A DNA stretch of 64,000 bases from Streptomyces acidiscabies (GCF_020010905.1 NZ_JAGJBY010000002.1:434001-498000); one strand, 5' to 3'; shown: positions 51,372 to 60,306, counted from the first letter of the stretch. Translations and numbers: made by a program. The notes: generated by a model not told the origin, from the letters alone.

Positions 51372-52991
51372 ATGACGGACTCGCAGGCTCGAAGCAGCGC
51401 CCCGCACGGCACGAACCCCGTCGCCCCGGCCCCCGCCGGAGTGCGCACCGCAGCGGACGTGGTCACCCCCGAACTGGTCGCCCAGCTCACGAAGGGCGTC
51501 GTGGGCTCGGGGCGCACCGCCAACCACACGCCGTTCACCGGGGAGAAGCTCGCCGACCTGCCGGAGTCGACGCCCGAGGACGTGGCGCTCGCCTTCGAGC
51601 GGGCCCGCGCCGCGCAGGACGTCTGGGCGCGGACGCCGGTCAGGGAGCGGGCGGCGGTGCTGCTGCGCTTCCACGACCTGCTCCTTGAGCGCCAGGCCGA
51701 GGTCCTCGACCTGGTCCAGCTGGAGACCGGCAAGGCCAGGCTGCACGCGCACGAGGAGGTCCAGGCCGTCGCGGTCGCCGCCCGGCACTACGGCCGCAAG
51801 GGACCGTCGTACCTGAGGGCCAAGGGTCATACGGGCGCCGTCCCGAGCCTCACCAAGGTCACCGAACTGCGTCACCCCAGAGGGGTAGTCGGACAGATAG
51901 CCCCCTGGAACTACCCCCTCGAACTCTCCGTCGGCGACGCGATCCCCGCGTTCGTCGCGGGCAACGCCGTCGTCATGAAGCCCGACACCGGGACCTGCCT
52001 CACCGCCCTGTGGGCACGCGACCTGCTGATCGAAGCGGGGCTGCCCGCCGAGGTGTTCCAGGTCGTGCTCGGCGACGGACCGGTCATCGGGCCGGAGATC
52101 GTCCGGCACGCCGACTACGTCTCCTTCACCGGCTCCACCCGCGTCGGCCGCGAGGTCGCGCAGGGCGCTGCCGCCCGGCTGGTCGGGGTGTCGCTCGAAC
52201 TCGGCGGCAAGAACGCCATGTTGGTGCTCAAGGACGCGGACATCGAGAAGGCCGCCGCAGGCGCCGTCCGGGCCTGTTTCTCCTCCGCCGGTCAACTCTG
52301 CGTGTCCATCGAGCGGTTGTACGTCCACGAGTCGATCGCCGACGTCTTCCTCGACCGGTTCGCCGCCCGCACGCGCGCCATGCGGCTCGGCAACTCCCTC
52401 GCCTACGGTGCCGAGATGGGCTCGCTCGTCGGACAGCGGCAGCTCGACACCGTGACTCGGCACGTGGAGGAGGCCGTCGCCAAGGGGGCCACCGTCGTCA
52501 CCGGCGGCGTGGCCCGGCCCGACATCGGGCCCTACTTCTACGAGCCGACCATCCTCGACGGCGTCGAGGCGCCGATGGCCGTGTGCGGGGAGGAGACGTT
52601 CGGGCCGGTCGTCGCGATCTACCGGTTCACGGACGAGGACCAGGCGATCGCGCTCGCCAACTCCACGGCGTACGGCCTCAATTCGTCCGTCTGGACCAAG
52701 GACGGGCGGCGCGGGCGGGCCGTCGCCGCGCGGTTGCGGACCGGGACCGTCAACGTCAACGAGGGATACGCGTCCGCGTACGGCAGCGTCCAGTCGCCGA
52801 TGGGCGGCATGAAGGACTCCGGGCTCGGCAGGCGGCACGGGTCCGAGGGGATCCTCAAGTACACCGAGGCCCAAACCGTGGCCCATCAGCGGCTGTTGCC
52901 GATGGCGCCCTCGCTCGGCATGGACGACGAGAAGTACGCGCGGTTCATGAGCCGGAGCCTCAAGGCGATGAAAGCGTTCCGGTTCCGGTAG
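51372..52991 (+). CDS. Succinate-semialdehyde dehydrogenase (GabD2-like)
   Basis: A 539-residue aldehyde dehydrogenase. IAPWNYPLELSVGDAIPAFVAGNAVVMKPDT, SFTGSTRVGREV, catalytic Glu in LELGGKNAML and Cys in FSSAGQLCVSIERL are all present. It matches the actinobacterial GabD2-type enzymes that oxidise succinic semialdehyde with NADP. It precedes the ChoD-like oxidoreductase by 11 bases, likely one operon. Confidence 0.9.
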   Translation: MTDSQARSSAPHGTNPVAPAPAGVRTAADVVTPELVAQLTKGVVGSGRTANHTPFTGEKLADLPESTPEDVALAFERARAAQDVWARTPVRERAAVLLRFHDLLLERQAEVLDLVQLETGKARLHAHEEVQAVAVAARHYGRKGPSYLRAKGHTGAVPSLTKVTELRHPRGVVGQIAPWNYPLELSVGDAIPAFVAGNAVVMKPDTGTCLTALWARDLLIEAGLPAEVFQVVLGDGPVIGPEIVRHADYVSFTGSTRVGREVAQGAAARLVGVSLELGGKNAMLVLKDADIEKAAAGAVRACFSSAGQLCVSIERLYVHESIADVFLDRFAARTRAMRLGNSLAYGAEMGSLVGQRQLDTVTRHVEEAVAKGATVVTGGVARPDIGPYFYEPTILDGVEAPMAVCGEETFGPVVAIYRFTDEDQAIALANSTAYGLNSSVWTKDGRRGRAVAARLRTGTVNVNEGYASAYGSVQSPMGGMKDSGLGRRHGSEGILKYTEAQTVAHQRLLPMAPSLGMDDEKYARFMSRSLKAMKAFRFR

Positions 52992-53002
52992 GAGGGGACA
53001 GC

Positions 53003-54793
53003 GTGTCAGAGACATCCCAAGGCGCCCACGACTACGACGTGCTGGTCGTCGGCTCCGGCTTCGGCGGGGCCGTGACCGCGCTGCGCCTCACCGAAAAGGG
53101 CTACCGGGTAGGCGTGTTGGAGGCCGGACGCCGGTTCGGCCGCGACCTGCTGCCCAAGAACTCCTGGGATCTCAGGAACTACCTCTGGGCACCCCGGCTC
53201 GGCTTCTACGGCATCCAGCGCATCCATCTCCTGGGCAACGTCATGGTGTTGGCCGGCGCCGGGGTCGGCGGCGGGTCCCTCAACTACGCCAACACCCTCT
53301 ACGTACCGCCCAAGGCGTTCTTCGAGGACCCCCAGTGGAAGGAAATCACCGACTGGGAAGGGGAGTTGACGCCCTACTACGACCAGGCCCGGCGGATGCT
53401 CGGCGTGCGGCTGAACCCGACCCTCACCCCCTCCGACGTCCACCTCAAGGCCGCCGCGCAGCGCATGGGCGTAGGCGACACCTTCCACATGGCGCCGGTC
53501 GGCGTCTACTTCGGGGACGGCGAGGACGCGGACGGGCAGGGGCCAACGGCCAAGCCGGGTGAGGAAGTTGCCGACCCGTACTTCGGCGGGGCCGGGCCCA
53601 AGCGGCGTGCCTGCACCGAGTGCGGGGAGTGCATGACCGGCTGCCGGCACGGCGCGAAGAACACCCTCAACGAGAACTACCTGTACCTCGCCGAGAAGGC
53701 CGGGGCGACGGTGCACGCGATGACCACCGCCGTCTCCGTCACCGACGACTCGCGCGGCGGGTACGCGGTCGCCACGCTGCCCACCGACAACCGGCGCAAG
53801 GGCAAGGGGCGGATCTTCACCGCCCGCCGGGTCGTCCTCGCGGCCGGCACGTACGGCACGCAGACGCTGCTGCACCGGATGAAGGCGGGCGGCCAACTCC
53901 CGTACCTGTCCGAGCGGTTGGGGGAGCTGACCCGGACCAACTCCGAGGCGCTCGTGGGGGCCCAGGCCGACGAGCGGCGCTACCGGAAGGCCACCGGGCG
54001 AAGCCCCGACTTCACGCGCGGGGTCGCCATCACCTCGTCCGTGCACCCCGACGCCAACACGCACATCGAACCCGTGCGGTACGGCAAGGGGTCCAACGCG
54101 ATGGGCGGCCTGTCGATCGTCCAAGTCCCTTACGCCGAAGGGTCGTCGAGGGTCGCCGGGTGGCTCGCGCACGTCGCCAGGCACCCGATGCTGCTGCTGC
54201 GGTCCCTGTCCAACCGGAAGTGGTCCGAGCGGACCATCATCGGCCTCGTCATGCAGTCGCTGGACAACTCGCTCACGACGTACCTGAAGCCATCCGGTGT
54301 GGGCAAGGGGCTGTTGACGGCCCGTCAGGGGCACGGCGCGCCCAACCCCCAGCAGATCAAGGCCGCTTCGGAAGCCGCGTCCGCGCTCGCCGCCGACATC
54401 AATGGGTTCGCCGGGTCCAACGTCGGTGAGCTGATGGGGACTCCGCTCACCGCGCACTTCCTCGGCGGCTGCCCCATCGGGGACTCCCGGGAGAGCGGCG
54501 TCATCGATCCCTACCACCGGCTGTACGGCCACCCCGGGATCTCCGTCGTCGACGGCGCCGCCGTGTCCGCGAACCTCGGCGTGAACCCCTCCCTGACGAT
54601 CACCGCGCAGGCCGAACGGGCCATGGCGTACTGGCCGAACAAGGGCGAGCCCGACACACGGCCCGCGCAGGGGGAGGCGTACGAGCGGCTCGCCGCCGTC
54701 GAGCCGAAGTCACCGGTGGTGCCCGAAGAGGCGTTCGGGGCGCTGAAGTTGCCGTTCCTCGGGGTGCCGGTGGTGCCGCCGAAGAAGAGCTGA
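53003..54793 (+). CDS. ChoD-like GMC oxidoreductase with Cys cluster
   Basis: A 596-residue flavoprotein. FAD motif is VLVVGSGFGGAVTALRL, with AGAGVGGGSLNYANTLYVPP and a C-terminal HFLGGCPIGDS and VVDGAAVSANLGVNPSLTITAQAERA. It matches the mycobacterial ChoD family (putative cholesterol oxidase), in the same neighbourhood between guaB3 and guaA. A CTECGECMTGC motif (CxxCxxCxxxC) could bind a 4Fe-4S cluster. GTG 53003 follows GGAGGGG. True substrate unknown. Confidence 0.88.
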   Translation: MSETSQGAHDYDVLVVGSGFGGAVTALRLTEKGYRVGVLEAGRRFGRDLLPKNSWDLRNYLWAPRLGFYGIQRIHLLGNVMVLAGAGVGGGSLNYANTLYVPPKAFFEDPQWKEITDWEGELTPYYDQARRMLGVRLNPTLTPSDVHLKAAAQRMGVGDTFHMAPVGVYFGDGEDADGQGPTAKPGEEVADPYFGGAGPKRRACTECGECMTGCRHGAKNTLNENYLYLAEKAGATVHAMTTAVSVTDDSRGGYAVATLPTDNRRKGKGRIFTARRVVLAAGTYGTQTLLHRMKAGGQLPYLSERLGELTRTNSEALVGAQADERRYRKATGRSPDFTRGVAITSSVHPDANTHIEPVRYGKGSNAMGGLSIVQVPYAEGSSRVAGWLAHVARHPMLLLRSLSNRKWSERTIIGLVMQSLDNSLTTYLKPSGVGKGLLTARQGHGAPNPQQIKAASEAASALAADINGFAGSNVGELMGTPLTAHFLGGCPIGDSRESGVIDPYHRLYGHPGISVVDGAAVSANLGVNPSLTITAQAERAMAYWPNKGEPDTRPAQGEAYERLAAVEPKSPVVPEEAFGALKLPFLGVPVVPPKKS

Positions 54794-54803
54794 AAGCACG
54801 GAA

Positions 54804-54833
54804 GGACCTGCGCCCCCCTCCGAGCGCAGGTCC
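54804..54833. terminator. Bidirectional terminator
   Basis: GGACCTGCGC (54804-54813) and GCGCAGGTCC (54824-54833) with flanking complementary bases, between convergent genes. Confidence 0.8.
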
Positions 54834-54851
54834 CTCCGTCGTCCTCAGGTA

Positions 54852-55853
54852 CTACGCGTGGCTGCCGTCCGTCTTGCGGCGACGGACGATGAAGATCGCG
54901 CCCGCGCCGGCGACGACGGCCGCGCCGCCGACGAGGCCGATCATCGGGAGCGCGGAGGAGGAACCGGTCTCCGCGAGGCTTCCGGTGACCTCGACGTCGT
55001 TCAGGTTGACCGGCTTGGCGCCGCCCGTCTGGGGCTTGGCGTTGCCCGGCTTACCGGGCTTCGAACCGGCGGCGAGGATCTCGAACTCGTAGGACGCGCC
55101 GTTCGGGTCGTTGCCGACCCAGCAGCTCTTGGCGTCCGAGTAGGTCGCCAGACCGATGGCGATCCCCATGGAGTCGGGCGTCTTGCCCTTGACCGAGAGC
55201 CGCAGCTTGTACGACGTGGACTTGCCCGCGTCGAGCGTCAGCGTGCTGAAGGTCGTCGCGTCGCCGAAGCCGTCCTCCAGCGTGATCCACTTGCCCGAGG
55301 AGGGCTGGAAGACCTGGAGCGAGAGGGCGTCGGAGTAGTCGTCCTCCTCGGTCCCGGCACCGACCAGGATGAACGGCTTGATGTTCTTGATCGTGTCCTT
55401 GCCGTCGTTGGCGATGTCGAAGCTGAAGTTGTGCCAGCCGCTGCCCGCGACGATCGTCTCCGGAAGGTTGGACAGACCGGTGCTCAGGCTCTCGCTGAGC
55501 TGGATCTCGTCCTCGTCGGAGAAGGTCTCGCAGTAGTCGACGTCCGCCGGGGCCGACGGCGAGGAGCTGACCGACGTGCTCGCGGACGGCGTACCGGTCG
55601 GCGTGCTGGTCGCGCTGCTGCTCGGCGAGCTCGACGACGAGGTGCTCGGCGACGCGGCGCCCTTGTCGTCGGTCGCCGGGGGCGTCGGCGCAGCCTCGGG
55701 CGCCGACTCGCTGGCCGAAGCGGAAGCGGACGTAGAAGCCGACGGAGACGGGGACCCGCTCTCCTCCGCGAACGCGGACGGCGCGGACATCAGAGCCAGC
55801 GGGGACAGTGCGGCGGTCGCGGCGGCCACGGCTATGGCACGGCGGAGCTTCAT
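54852..55853 (-). CDS. Surface protein with sortase signal LAETG
   Basis: A 333-residue secreted protein: signal peptide (AVAAATAALSPLALMSAPSAFA), a Ser/Ala/Thr/Pro stalk of about 80 residues, a beta-rich domain with paired Cys (DYCETFSDEDE, KSCWVGND), and at the end LAETG, a membrane span and RRRK. This is a class E sortase (LAxTG) type anchor. No sortase gene is nearby. Function may be in aerial hyphae surface or adhesion; unknown. Confidence 0.92.
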   Translation of the reverse strand: MKLRRAIAVAAATAALSPLALMSAPSAFAEESGSPSPSASTSASASASESAPEAAPTPPATDDKGAASPSTSSSSSPSSSATSTPTGTPSASTSVSSSPSAPADVDYCETFSDEDEIQLSESLSTGLSNLPETIVAGSGWHNFSFDIANDGKDTIKNIKPFILVGAGTEEDDYSDALSLQVFQPSSGKWITLEDGFGDATTFSTLTLDAGKSTSYKLRLSVKGKTPDSMGIAIGLATYSDAKSCWVGNDPNGASYEFEILAAGSKPGKPGNAKPQTGGAKPVNLNDVEVTGSLAETGSSSALPMIGLVGGAAVVAGAGAIFIVRRRKTDGSHA

Positions 55854-56005
55854 GAGAAGACCTCTGGGTGTCAGGCACGGCGCGCCCGGTTGGCGTGACG
55901 TGTCGGCGGGAGACCTTCCGCGTTGGGGGCGCGGGTGTGGCCCGTGTTACGCGAGGTTTGATCCGCGAGTTGTGGGAAAGGTTGTACGGATTCTCACGCC
56001 ATTCT

Positions 56006-56025
56006 CATGTGTTCCACGTCACATG
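56006..56025. promoter_or_regulatory. Inverted repeat in the divergent region
   Basis: CATGTG-N8-CACATG lies between the divergent surface protein and the membrane protein at 56093. It is a candidate operator; the binding protein is unknown. The rest of the 239-base gap shows nothing more. Confidence 0.35.
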
Positions 56026-56092
56026 TTTTCGTGTGGGTCGCGTCACGTTCTACGCTCTGCTGCCGCAGAAGCCTGCGTGAGGACCGAGGGGG

Positions 56093-57241
56093 ATGGCCAT
56101 CGTGCCCGAGATATCCGACGACGACTGGGACAAGTTCCTGCGCGAGAGTGCGGAGAACACGCCGGACGACGCTCCGAAGGAGCCGTCCGCGCGCGCCCGC
56201 ATGGTGACTGCGCGCCTGCGCGAGCAGGAGGCGCGGGGTGAACTCCCCGAGGGCTGGCGCACCGGCCCGGCCTGGCAGAACACGGAGGCGCGGGCGCGCA
56301 AACGGCGCCGCCTGTGGACGTTCGTCGGCGTCCCCGTCGCCGCCGCGCTGGCCTTCGTCGCGATGAAGCCGTCCGTCATCCCGGGCGACCCCTTCGGTAC
56401 GGGGTCGAGCGGCACCGACGTCGCCGCGACCCCCCTCCCGCCCGAGACGGCGGCCCCCAGCGCCGCCCCCGGAGCCGTCGACCCGGACGCCCCCACGCAG
56501 GCCCGCCCCTTCGCGGGCTCCCCGGCGTTGCAGTGGGCCGACGGCGCCGCCGGCATCGTCGCGCCGCCCGCGACGCCGGTGAAGGGGTTCACGAAAGCGC
56601 AGGTCCAGGACCTGCTGACGAAGACGCGGACGCTCCTGATCGACACCAACCTCGACCCGGCGACGCTGAGGGGCGGGCGCCCGGACGCCGCGTCGAAGAT
56701 CGTCGACCCGCTCCAGAAGGACGTACACAAACTTTTCGGTGCTGCCCTGAGCAAGCCCGGCAAGGACGGTGACGATCCGCTGCTGATGGCCAGCCGGTTC
56801 GACCCCGCCGAGGTGCGGATCGCCGGGAGCGTGGTGAAGACGCGCGGGCGGATGACCTTCGCCGGGGACAAGGACGGGGCGGTCGTCGTCCACGCCGACT
56901 ACACCTTCGTCTATCCCGTCGTCCGCGCGAGCACGCCGGCCGACGACAAGGACGCCGAGGCCACGAGGACCATCGTCCGCCGCCTCCTGGAGGTCAAACT
57001 CGCCGACCCCGCGCGCTACCAGGTGACCCCGGGGACGGTCTTCATCTCCCTGTACCAGATGGAGAGCGGCAACTCGTCGTGCGACGTGTACGACGGCTGG
57101 TTCCACCCCGAGTTCCGCGACGACCGCTCGTCCGGGCCGTCGCCGTCGGGCCCCGAGGCGGACCCGTACGACCGGAGCAAGGAGATGTCGACGGAGGCAC
57201 CGGCCGAGGACGAGCCGTGCGGAACGGTCTCGCGGATCTGA
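56093..57241 (+). CDS. Hypothetical single-span membrane protein
   Basis: A 382-residue protein: an acidic cytoplasmic N-terminus (ISDDDWDKFLRESAENTPDDAPKEPSARARMVTARL), a membrane span (WTFVGVPVAAALAFVAM), a Pro/Ala linker and an exported domain with two Cys (SSCDVYDGW, DEPCGTV). The exported domain (VVVHADYTFVYPVVRAS...) looks like a conserved Streptomyces family without known function. A strong terminator follows. Confidence 0.8.
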   Translation: MAIVPEISDDDWDKFLRESAENTPDDAPKEPSARARMVTARLREQEARGELPEGWRTGPAWQNTEARARKRRRLWTFVGVPVAAALAFVAMKPSVIPGDPFGTGSSGTDVAATPLPPETAAPSAAPGAVDPDAPTQARPFAGSPALQWADGAAGIVAPPATPVKGFTKAQVQDLLTKTRTLLIDTNLDPATLRGGRPDAASKIVDPLQKDVHKLFGAALSKPGKDGDDPLLMASRFDPAEVRIAGSVVKTRGRMTFAGDKDGAVVVHADYTFVYPVVRASTPADDKDAEATRTIVRRLLEVKLADPARYQVTPGTVFISLYQMESGNSSCDVYDGWFHPEFRDDRSSGPSPSGPEADPYDRSKEMSTEAPAEDEPCGTVSRI

Positions 57242-57248
57242 AAAGAGC

Positions 57249-57283
57249 GAAGGGCCCCGCGGGACGGAGCCGCGGGGCCCTTC
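57249..57283 (+). terminator. Terminator after the membrane protein
   Basis: GAAGGGCCCCGCGG (57249-57262) and CCGCGGGGCCCTTC (57270-57283) form a perfect 14-bp stem followed by TTTC. A second hairpin, GCACCGGCG/CGCCGGTGC, follows at 57291-57318. Confidence 0.9.
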
Positions 57284-57318
57284 TTTCGTCAGCACCGGCG
57301 TCAGGGCAGCGCCGGTGC

Positions 57319-57818
57319 CTCCCGGGAACGGCGCCGGGGGGTGCGCCGCTGTGGGTGGTACGTGGGCCGGCCCGTCACCTGCCGTACGCCAGTGGTCTGG
57401 ACCTCTGGCAGTAGACGTTCCGGCGTCTCCACTCAGCCGTGCACGGCGAGCGGGGTTTCGTGGGGGGACGTGAAGCTGTACGCATCGTGCTGGATGAACG
57501 CGGTCGCCGCAACCGTTTGACCCGTACCTCATAGATTTTTGCAAGTTCCGCCGGTCGGCCCCGAGCGTCCCCGGGGCCGGCCGTTTCTCTGGGATGACCG
57601 GGCCGCTGTCCCCTGCCGTCCGGTCATCTCGCTGGAGCGAGGTCCCACGACGTACGGCACGATCCGTACGTCTCATCGCTCCGACGAGCCACGCGTGGTT
57701 CTTCCGGGCCCGCGCCTGGCTGGCACGGACACCGGTACCAACGACGGACACCGGGAGTCGGTCACGCGCCGTACGGGTGAGGGAGGGCCCGAACTCATCT
57801 GCGAGACACGGCCGATGC
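57319..57818. other. 500-base gap without a convincing gene
   Basis: This gap between the terminators and chorismate mutase has mixed codon bias in all frames and no frame with a good ribosome site. It includes one GGCCCCG/CGGGGCC hairpin near 57557-57578 and an AT-richer CATAGATTTTTG at about 57530. I see nothing else to name. Confidence 0.5.
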
Positions 57819-58100
57819 TCAGATACGACCCCGGCACAGCTCCAGCAACGTCATCGCCAGCGTCGTACCCGGCTTGCCCAGCGCCTCGCTGTAGTGGCCG
57901 ATGACCTCCATCTCGCGGGAGAGGTTCACGCGCCGCCCGCCGGAGGTGATGCGCGCGTCCTGGATGACGGCGGAGACGGCGGCGCGCTCCTGGATGAGGC
58001 CGATGATGCGGTCGTCGAGGGCGTCGATGCGCTCGCGGGCGCCGGTGATGACGTCGGCGGCGTCGGGGGTCTTCGCGCCGGTGAGGTCGAGGGAGGTCAT
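57819..58100 (-). CDS. Chorismate mutase (AroQ type)
   Basis: A 93-residue all-helical AroQ chorismate mutase, converting chorismate to prephenate for Phe and Tyr. It has ARERIDALDDRIIGLIQERAAVSAVIQDARI with the Arg and Lys-like active residues and a late SREMEVIGHY helix. ATG has AAGGAG upstream, and this ribosome site lies in a hairpin. A leader peptide with FF-T-Y is encoded 110 bases upstream. Confidence 0.93.
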   Translation of the reverse strand: MTSLDLTGAKTPDAADVITGARERIDALDDRIIGLIQERAAVSAVIQDARITSGGRRVNLSREMEVIGHYSEALGKPGTTLAMTLLELCRGRI

Positions 58101-58101
58101 G

Positions 58102-58130
58102 CGGGGCTCCTTGGGATTCGGTGAGCCCCG
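58102..58130 (-). promoter_or_regulatory. Hairpin sequestering the chorismate mutase ribosome site
   Basis: On the minus strand CGGGGCTC (58123-58130) pairs with GAGCCCCG (58102-58109). The 3' arm covers the AAGGAG ribosome binding site, so the fold would lower translation. Confidence 0.55.
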
Positions 58131-58159
58131 GATCGAGCAGGTCCCGGAGGGGAAACGAC

Positions 58160-58192
58160 AGGCGCCCCGGGCCTTGTCGGCCCGGGGCGCCT
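58160..58192 (-). promoter_or_regulatory. Attenuator-like 14-bp hairpin in the chorismate mutase leader
   Basis: AGGCGCCCCGGGCC and GGCCCGGGGCGCCT form a perfect 14-bp stem with a 5-base loop, between the leader ORF and the gene. Few Ts follow on the minus strand (GTCGTTTCC), so termination is possible but not certain. Confidence 0.65.
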
Positions 58193-58208
58193 GGGAAGTC
58201 GCTCGGCT

Positions 58209-58280
58209 CTACGCGCAAGCACGACCATGGCAGCCGGCGGGCCGGGTGCCATAGGTAAAGAACGTCGTGGGCGTGAGCAT
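58209..58280 (-). CDS. Leader peptide with FF-T-Y, upstream of chorismate mutase
   Basis: A 23-codon ORF reads MLTPTTFFTYGTRPAG and continues to ACA before TAG. Two Phe codons and one Tyr codon within four codons, just before a strong hairpin, fit ribosome-mediated attenuation by Phe/Tyr. A CATACT -10-like element ends five bases before the start region, so the mRNA may be nearly leaderless. No strong ribosome site is seen. Confidence 0.5.
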   Translation of the reverse strand: MLTPTTFFTYGTRPAGCHGRACA

Positions 58281-58378
58281 TCGGTCAGTATGCCACGGCC
58301 TCCCTCCCCACCGGCCCCCCTCCGGCGGCCCCGGTAGAATCGGCCCCACGCACCCCGCCCCTCCGCCGGAAGGCCCCC

Positions 58379-59953
58379 GTGTCATCAGCGACCCCAGCCG
58401 CCCCCGACACCGTCCTGGTCGTCGACTTCGGCGCGCAGTACGCCCAGCTCATCGCCCGTAGGGTCCGCGAGGCGCGGGTCTACAGCGAGATCGTGCCGAG
58501 CACCATGCCGGCCGCGGAGATGCTCGCGAAGAACCCGGCGGCGATCATCCTCTCCGGCGGCCCCTCGTCCGTGTACGAGGAGGGCGCCCCCCGCATCGAC
58601 CGCGCGCTCTTCGAGGCCGGCGTCCCCGTCTTCGGCATGTGCTACGGCTTCCAGCTGATGGCGCAGGTCCTCGGCGGCACGGTCGACAACACGGGCGCGC
58701 GCGAGTACGGCCGTACCGACCTGCACGTCTCGAAGGTGTCGTCCACCCTCTTCGAGGGCACCCCGGCCGAGCAGGCCGTGTGGATGTCCCACGGCGACGC
58801 CTGCTCGGCGGCGCCCGAGGGCTTCGCGGTGACCGCGTCCACCGACGTCGTCCCCGTCGCCGCCTTCGAGGACGACGAGAAGCGGCTGTACGGCGTTCAG
58901 TACCACCCCGAGGTCATGCACTCCACGCACGGCCAGCAGGTCCTGGAGCACTTCCTGTACCGGGGCGCCGGGCTCAAGCCGGACTGGACCACTGGCAATG
59001 TCATCGAGGAGCAGGTCGCGGCGATCCGCGAGCAGGTCGGCGACAAGCGCGCCATCTGCGGGCTCTCCGGCGGCGTCGACTCCGCCGTTGCCGCGGCGCT
59101 CGTCGCGCGCGCCATCGGGGACCAGCTGACCTGCGTGTACGTCGACCACGGGCTGATGCGCAAGGGCGAGACCGAGCAGGTCGAGAAGGACTTCGTGGCC
59201 GCGACCGGCGTCAAGCTGGTCGTCGTCGACGCGGAGGAGCGGTTCCTGTCCGCGCTCGCGGGGGTCTCCGACCCCGAGGAGAAGCGGAAGATCATCGGGC
59301 GCGAGTTCATCCGCGTCTTCGAGCAGGCGCAGGCCGAGATCATCGCGGACGCGGGTCCGGCGGTCGAGTTCCTCGTGCAGGGGACGCTCTACCCGGACGT
59401 CGTCGAGTCCGGCGGTGGCACCGGTACGGCCAACATCAAGTCGCACCACAACGTCGGCGGGCTCCCCGAGGACCTGGAGTTCCAGCTCATCGAGCCGCTG
59501 CGCAAGCTGTTCAAGGACGAAGTCCGCATGGTCGGCCAGGAGTTGGGCCTTCCCGAGGAGATCGTCCAGCGCCAGCCCTTCCCCGGCCCCGGCCTCGGCA
59601 TCCGCATCGTCGGCGCGGTCACCAAGGAGCGCCTCGACCTGCTGCGCGAGGCCGACGCGATCGCCCGCGAGGAACTGACGGCGGCCGGTCTCGACCGCGA
59701 GATCTGGCAGTGCCCGGTGGTCCTCCTCGCGGACGTCCGCTCGGTGGGCGTCCAGGGCGACGGCCGCACCTACGGCCACCCGATCGTGCTGCGCCCGGTC
59801 TCCTCCGAGGACGCGATGACGGCGGACTGGTCGCGGCTGCCGTACGAGGTGCTGGCACGGATCTCGACACGGATCACGAACGAGGTGCGGGACGTCAACA
59901 GGGTGGTACTGGACGTGACTTCGAAGCCGCCGGGCACGATCGAGTGGGAGTAG
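58379..59953 (+). CDS. guaA: GMP synthase (glutamine-hydrolysing)
   Basis: A 524-residue GMP synthase making GMP from XMP. N-terminal glutamine amidotransferase with Cys in VFGMCYGFQLMAQ and His-Glu in YHPEV; then an ATP pyrophosphatase with SGGVDSAVAAAL and the C-terminal dimer domain (ITNEVRDVNRVVLDVTSKPPGTIEWE). GTG 58379 follows GGAAGG. It completes the GMP pathway with guaB at 35 kb. Confidence 0.98.
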   Translation: MSSATPAAPDTVLVVDFGAQYAQLIARRVREARVYSEIVPSTMPAAEMLAKNPAAIILSGGPSSVYEEGAPRIDRALFEAGVPVFGMCYGFQLMAQVLGGTVDNTGAREYGRTDLHVSKVSSTLFEGTPAEQAVWMSHGDACSAAPEGFAVTASTDVVPVAAFEDDEKRLYGVQYHPEVMHSTHGQQVLEHFLYRGAGLKPDWTTGNVIEEQVAAIREQVGDKRAICGLSGGVDSAVAAALVARAIGDQLTCVYVDHGLMRKGETEQVEKDFVAATGVKLVVVDAEERFLSALAGVSDPEEKRKIIGREFIRVFEQAQAEIIADAGPAVEFLVQGTLYPDVVESGGGTGTANIKSHHNVGGLPEDLEFQLIEPLRKLFKDEVRMVGQELGLPEEIVQRQPFPGPGLGIRIVGAVTKERLDLLREADAIAREELTAAGLDREIWQCPVVLLADVRSVGVQGDGRTYGHPIVLRPVSSEDAMTADWSRLPYEVLARISTRITNEVRDVNRVVLDVTSKPPGTIEWE

Positions 59954-60187
59954 TCACCTGCGTTTGATCGTACGTAGGGGTTTTCCGGGCTCCCAGAGTT
60001 CGACGACCAGGTAGGTCTCGTCCTCCACAAACGTCCTCGTGACATCGGTGAGTTCGACACGGAAGAGGTGGAACGGCTCCGGCGGTTCCACCTCTTTCAC
60101 GTACGACGCCTGGAGCGCGAACCGTGCCTCGACGGTCGCGGCGAGGGCGGGTTCGGCCGTGTGGAAAGCGGCCCAGTTCGTGGTCAT
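59954..60187 (-). pseudogene. Remnant of a PPOX-type (pyridoxamine oxidase-like) protein
   Basis: A 77-residue frame with the N-terminus MTTNWAAFHTAEPALAA typical of actinobacterial PPOX proteins, and a C-terminus HLFRVELTDVTRTFVEDE...LWEPGKPLRTIKRR typical of their end. The central 80 or so residues with the FMN-binding fold are missing, with the frame kept. So it looks like an in-frame internal deletion. It could still be expressed as a small protein. Its stop lies directly after the guaA stop. Confidence 0.6.
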
Positions 60188-60306
60188 GTCGTGAGTGTCC
60201 CGGCGTATCCCGACAACCTCTGTCGCCTTTCCTGCGTGGCCCTGCCTTTTTCTGCTGACCGGCGGTAACTTCCGGGCCTGTAGCGCAGTTCACCGCTGGA
60301 GGACCG

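Noticed and set aside
57319..57818. Short plus-strand frames before chorismate mutase
   Set aside because: Codon third positions and ribosome sites do not support coding.
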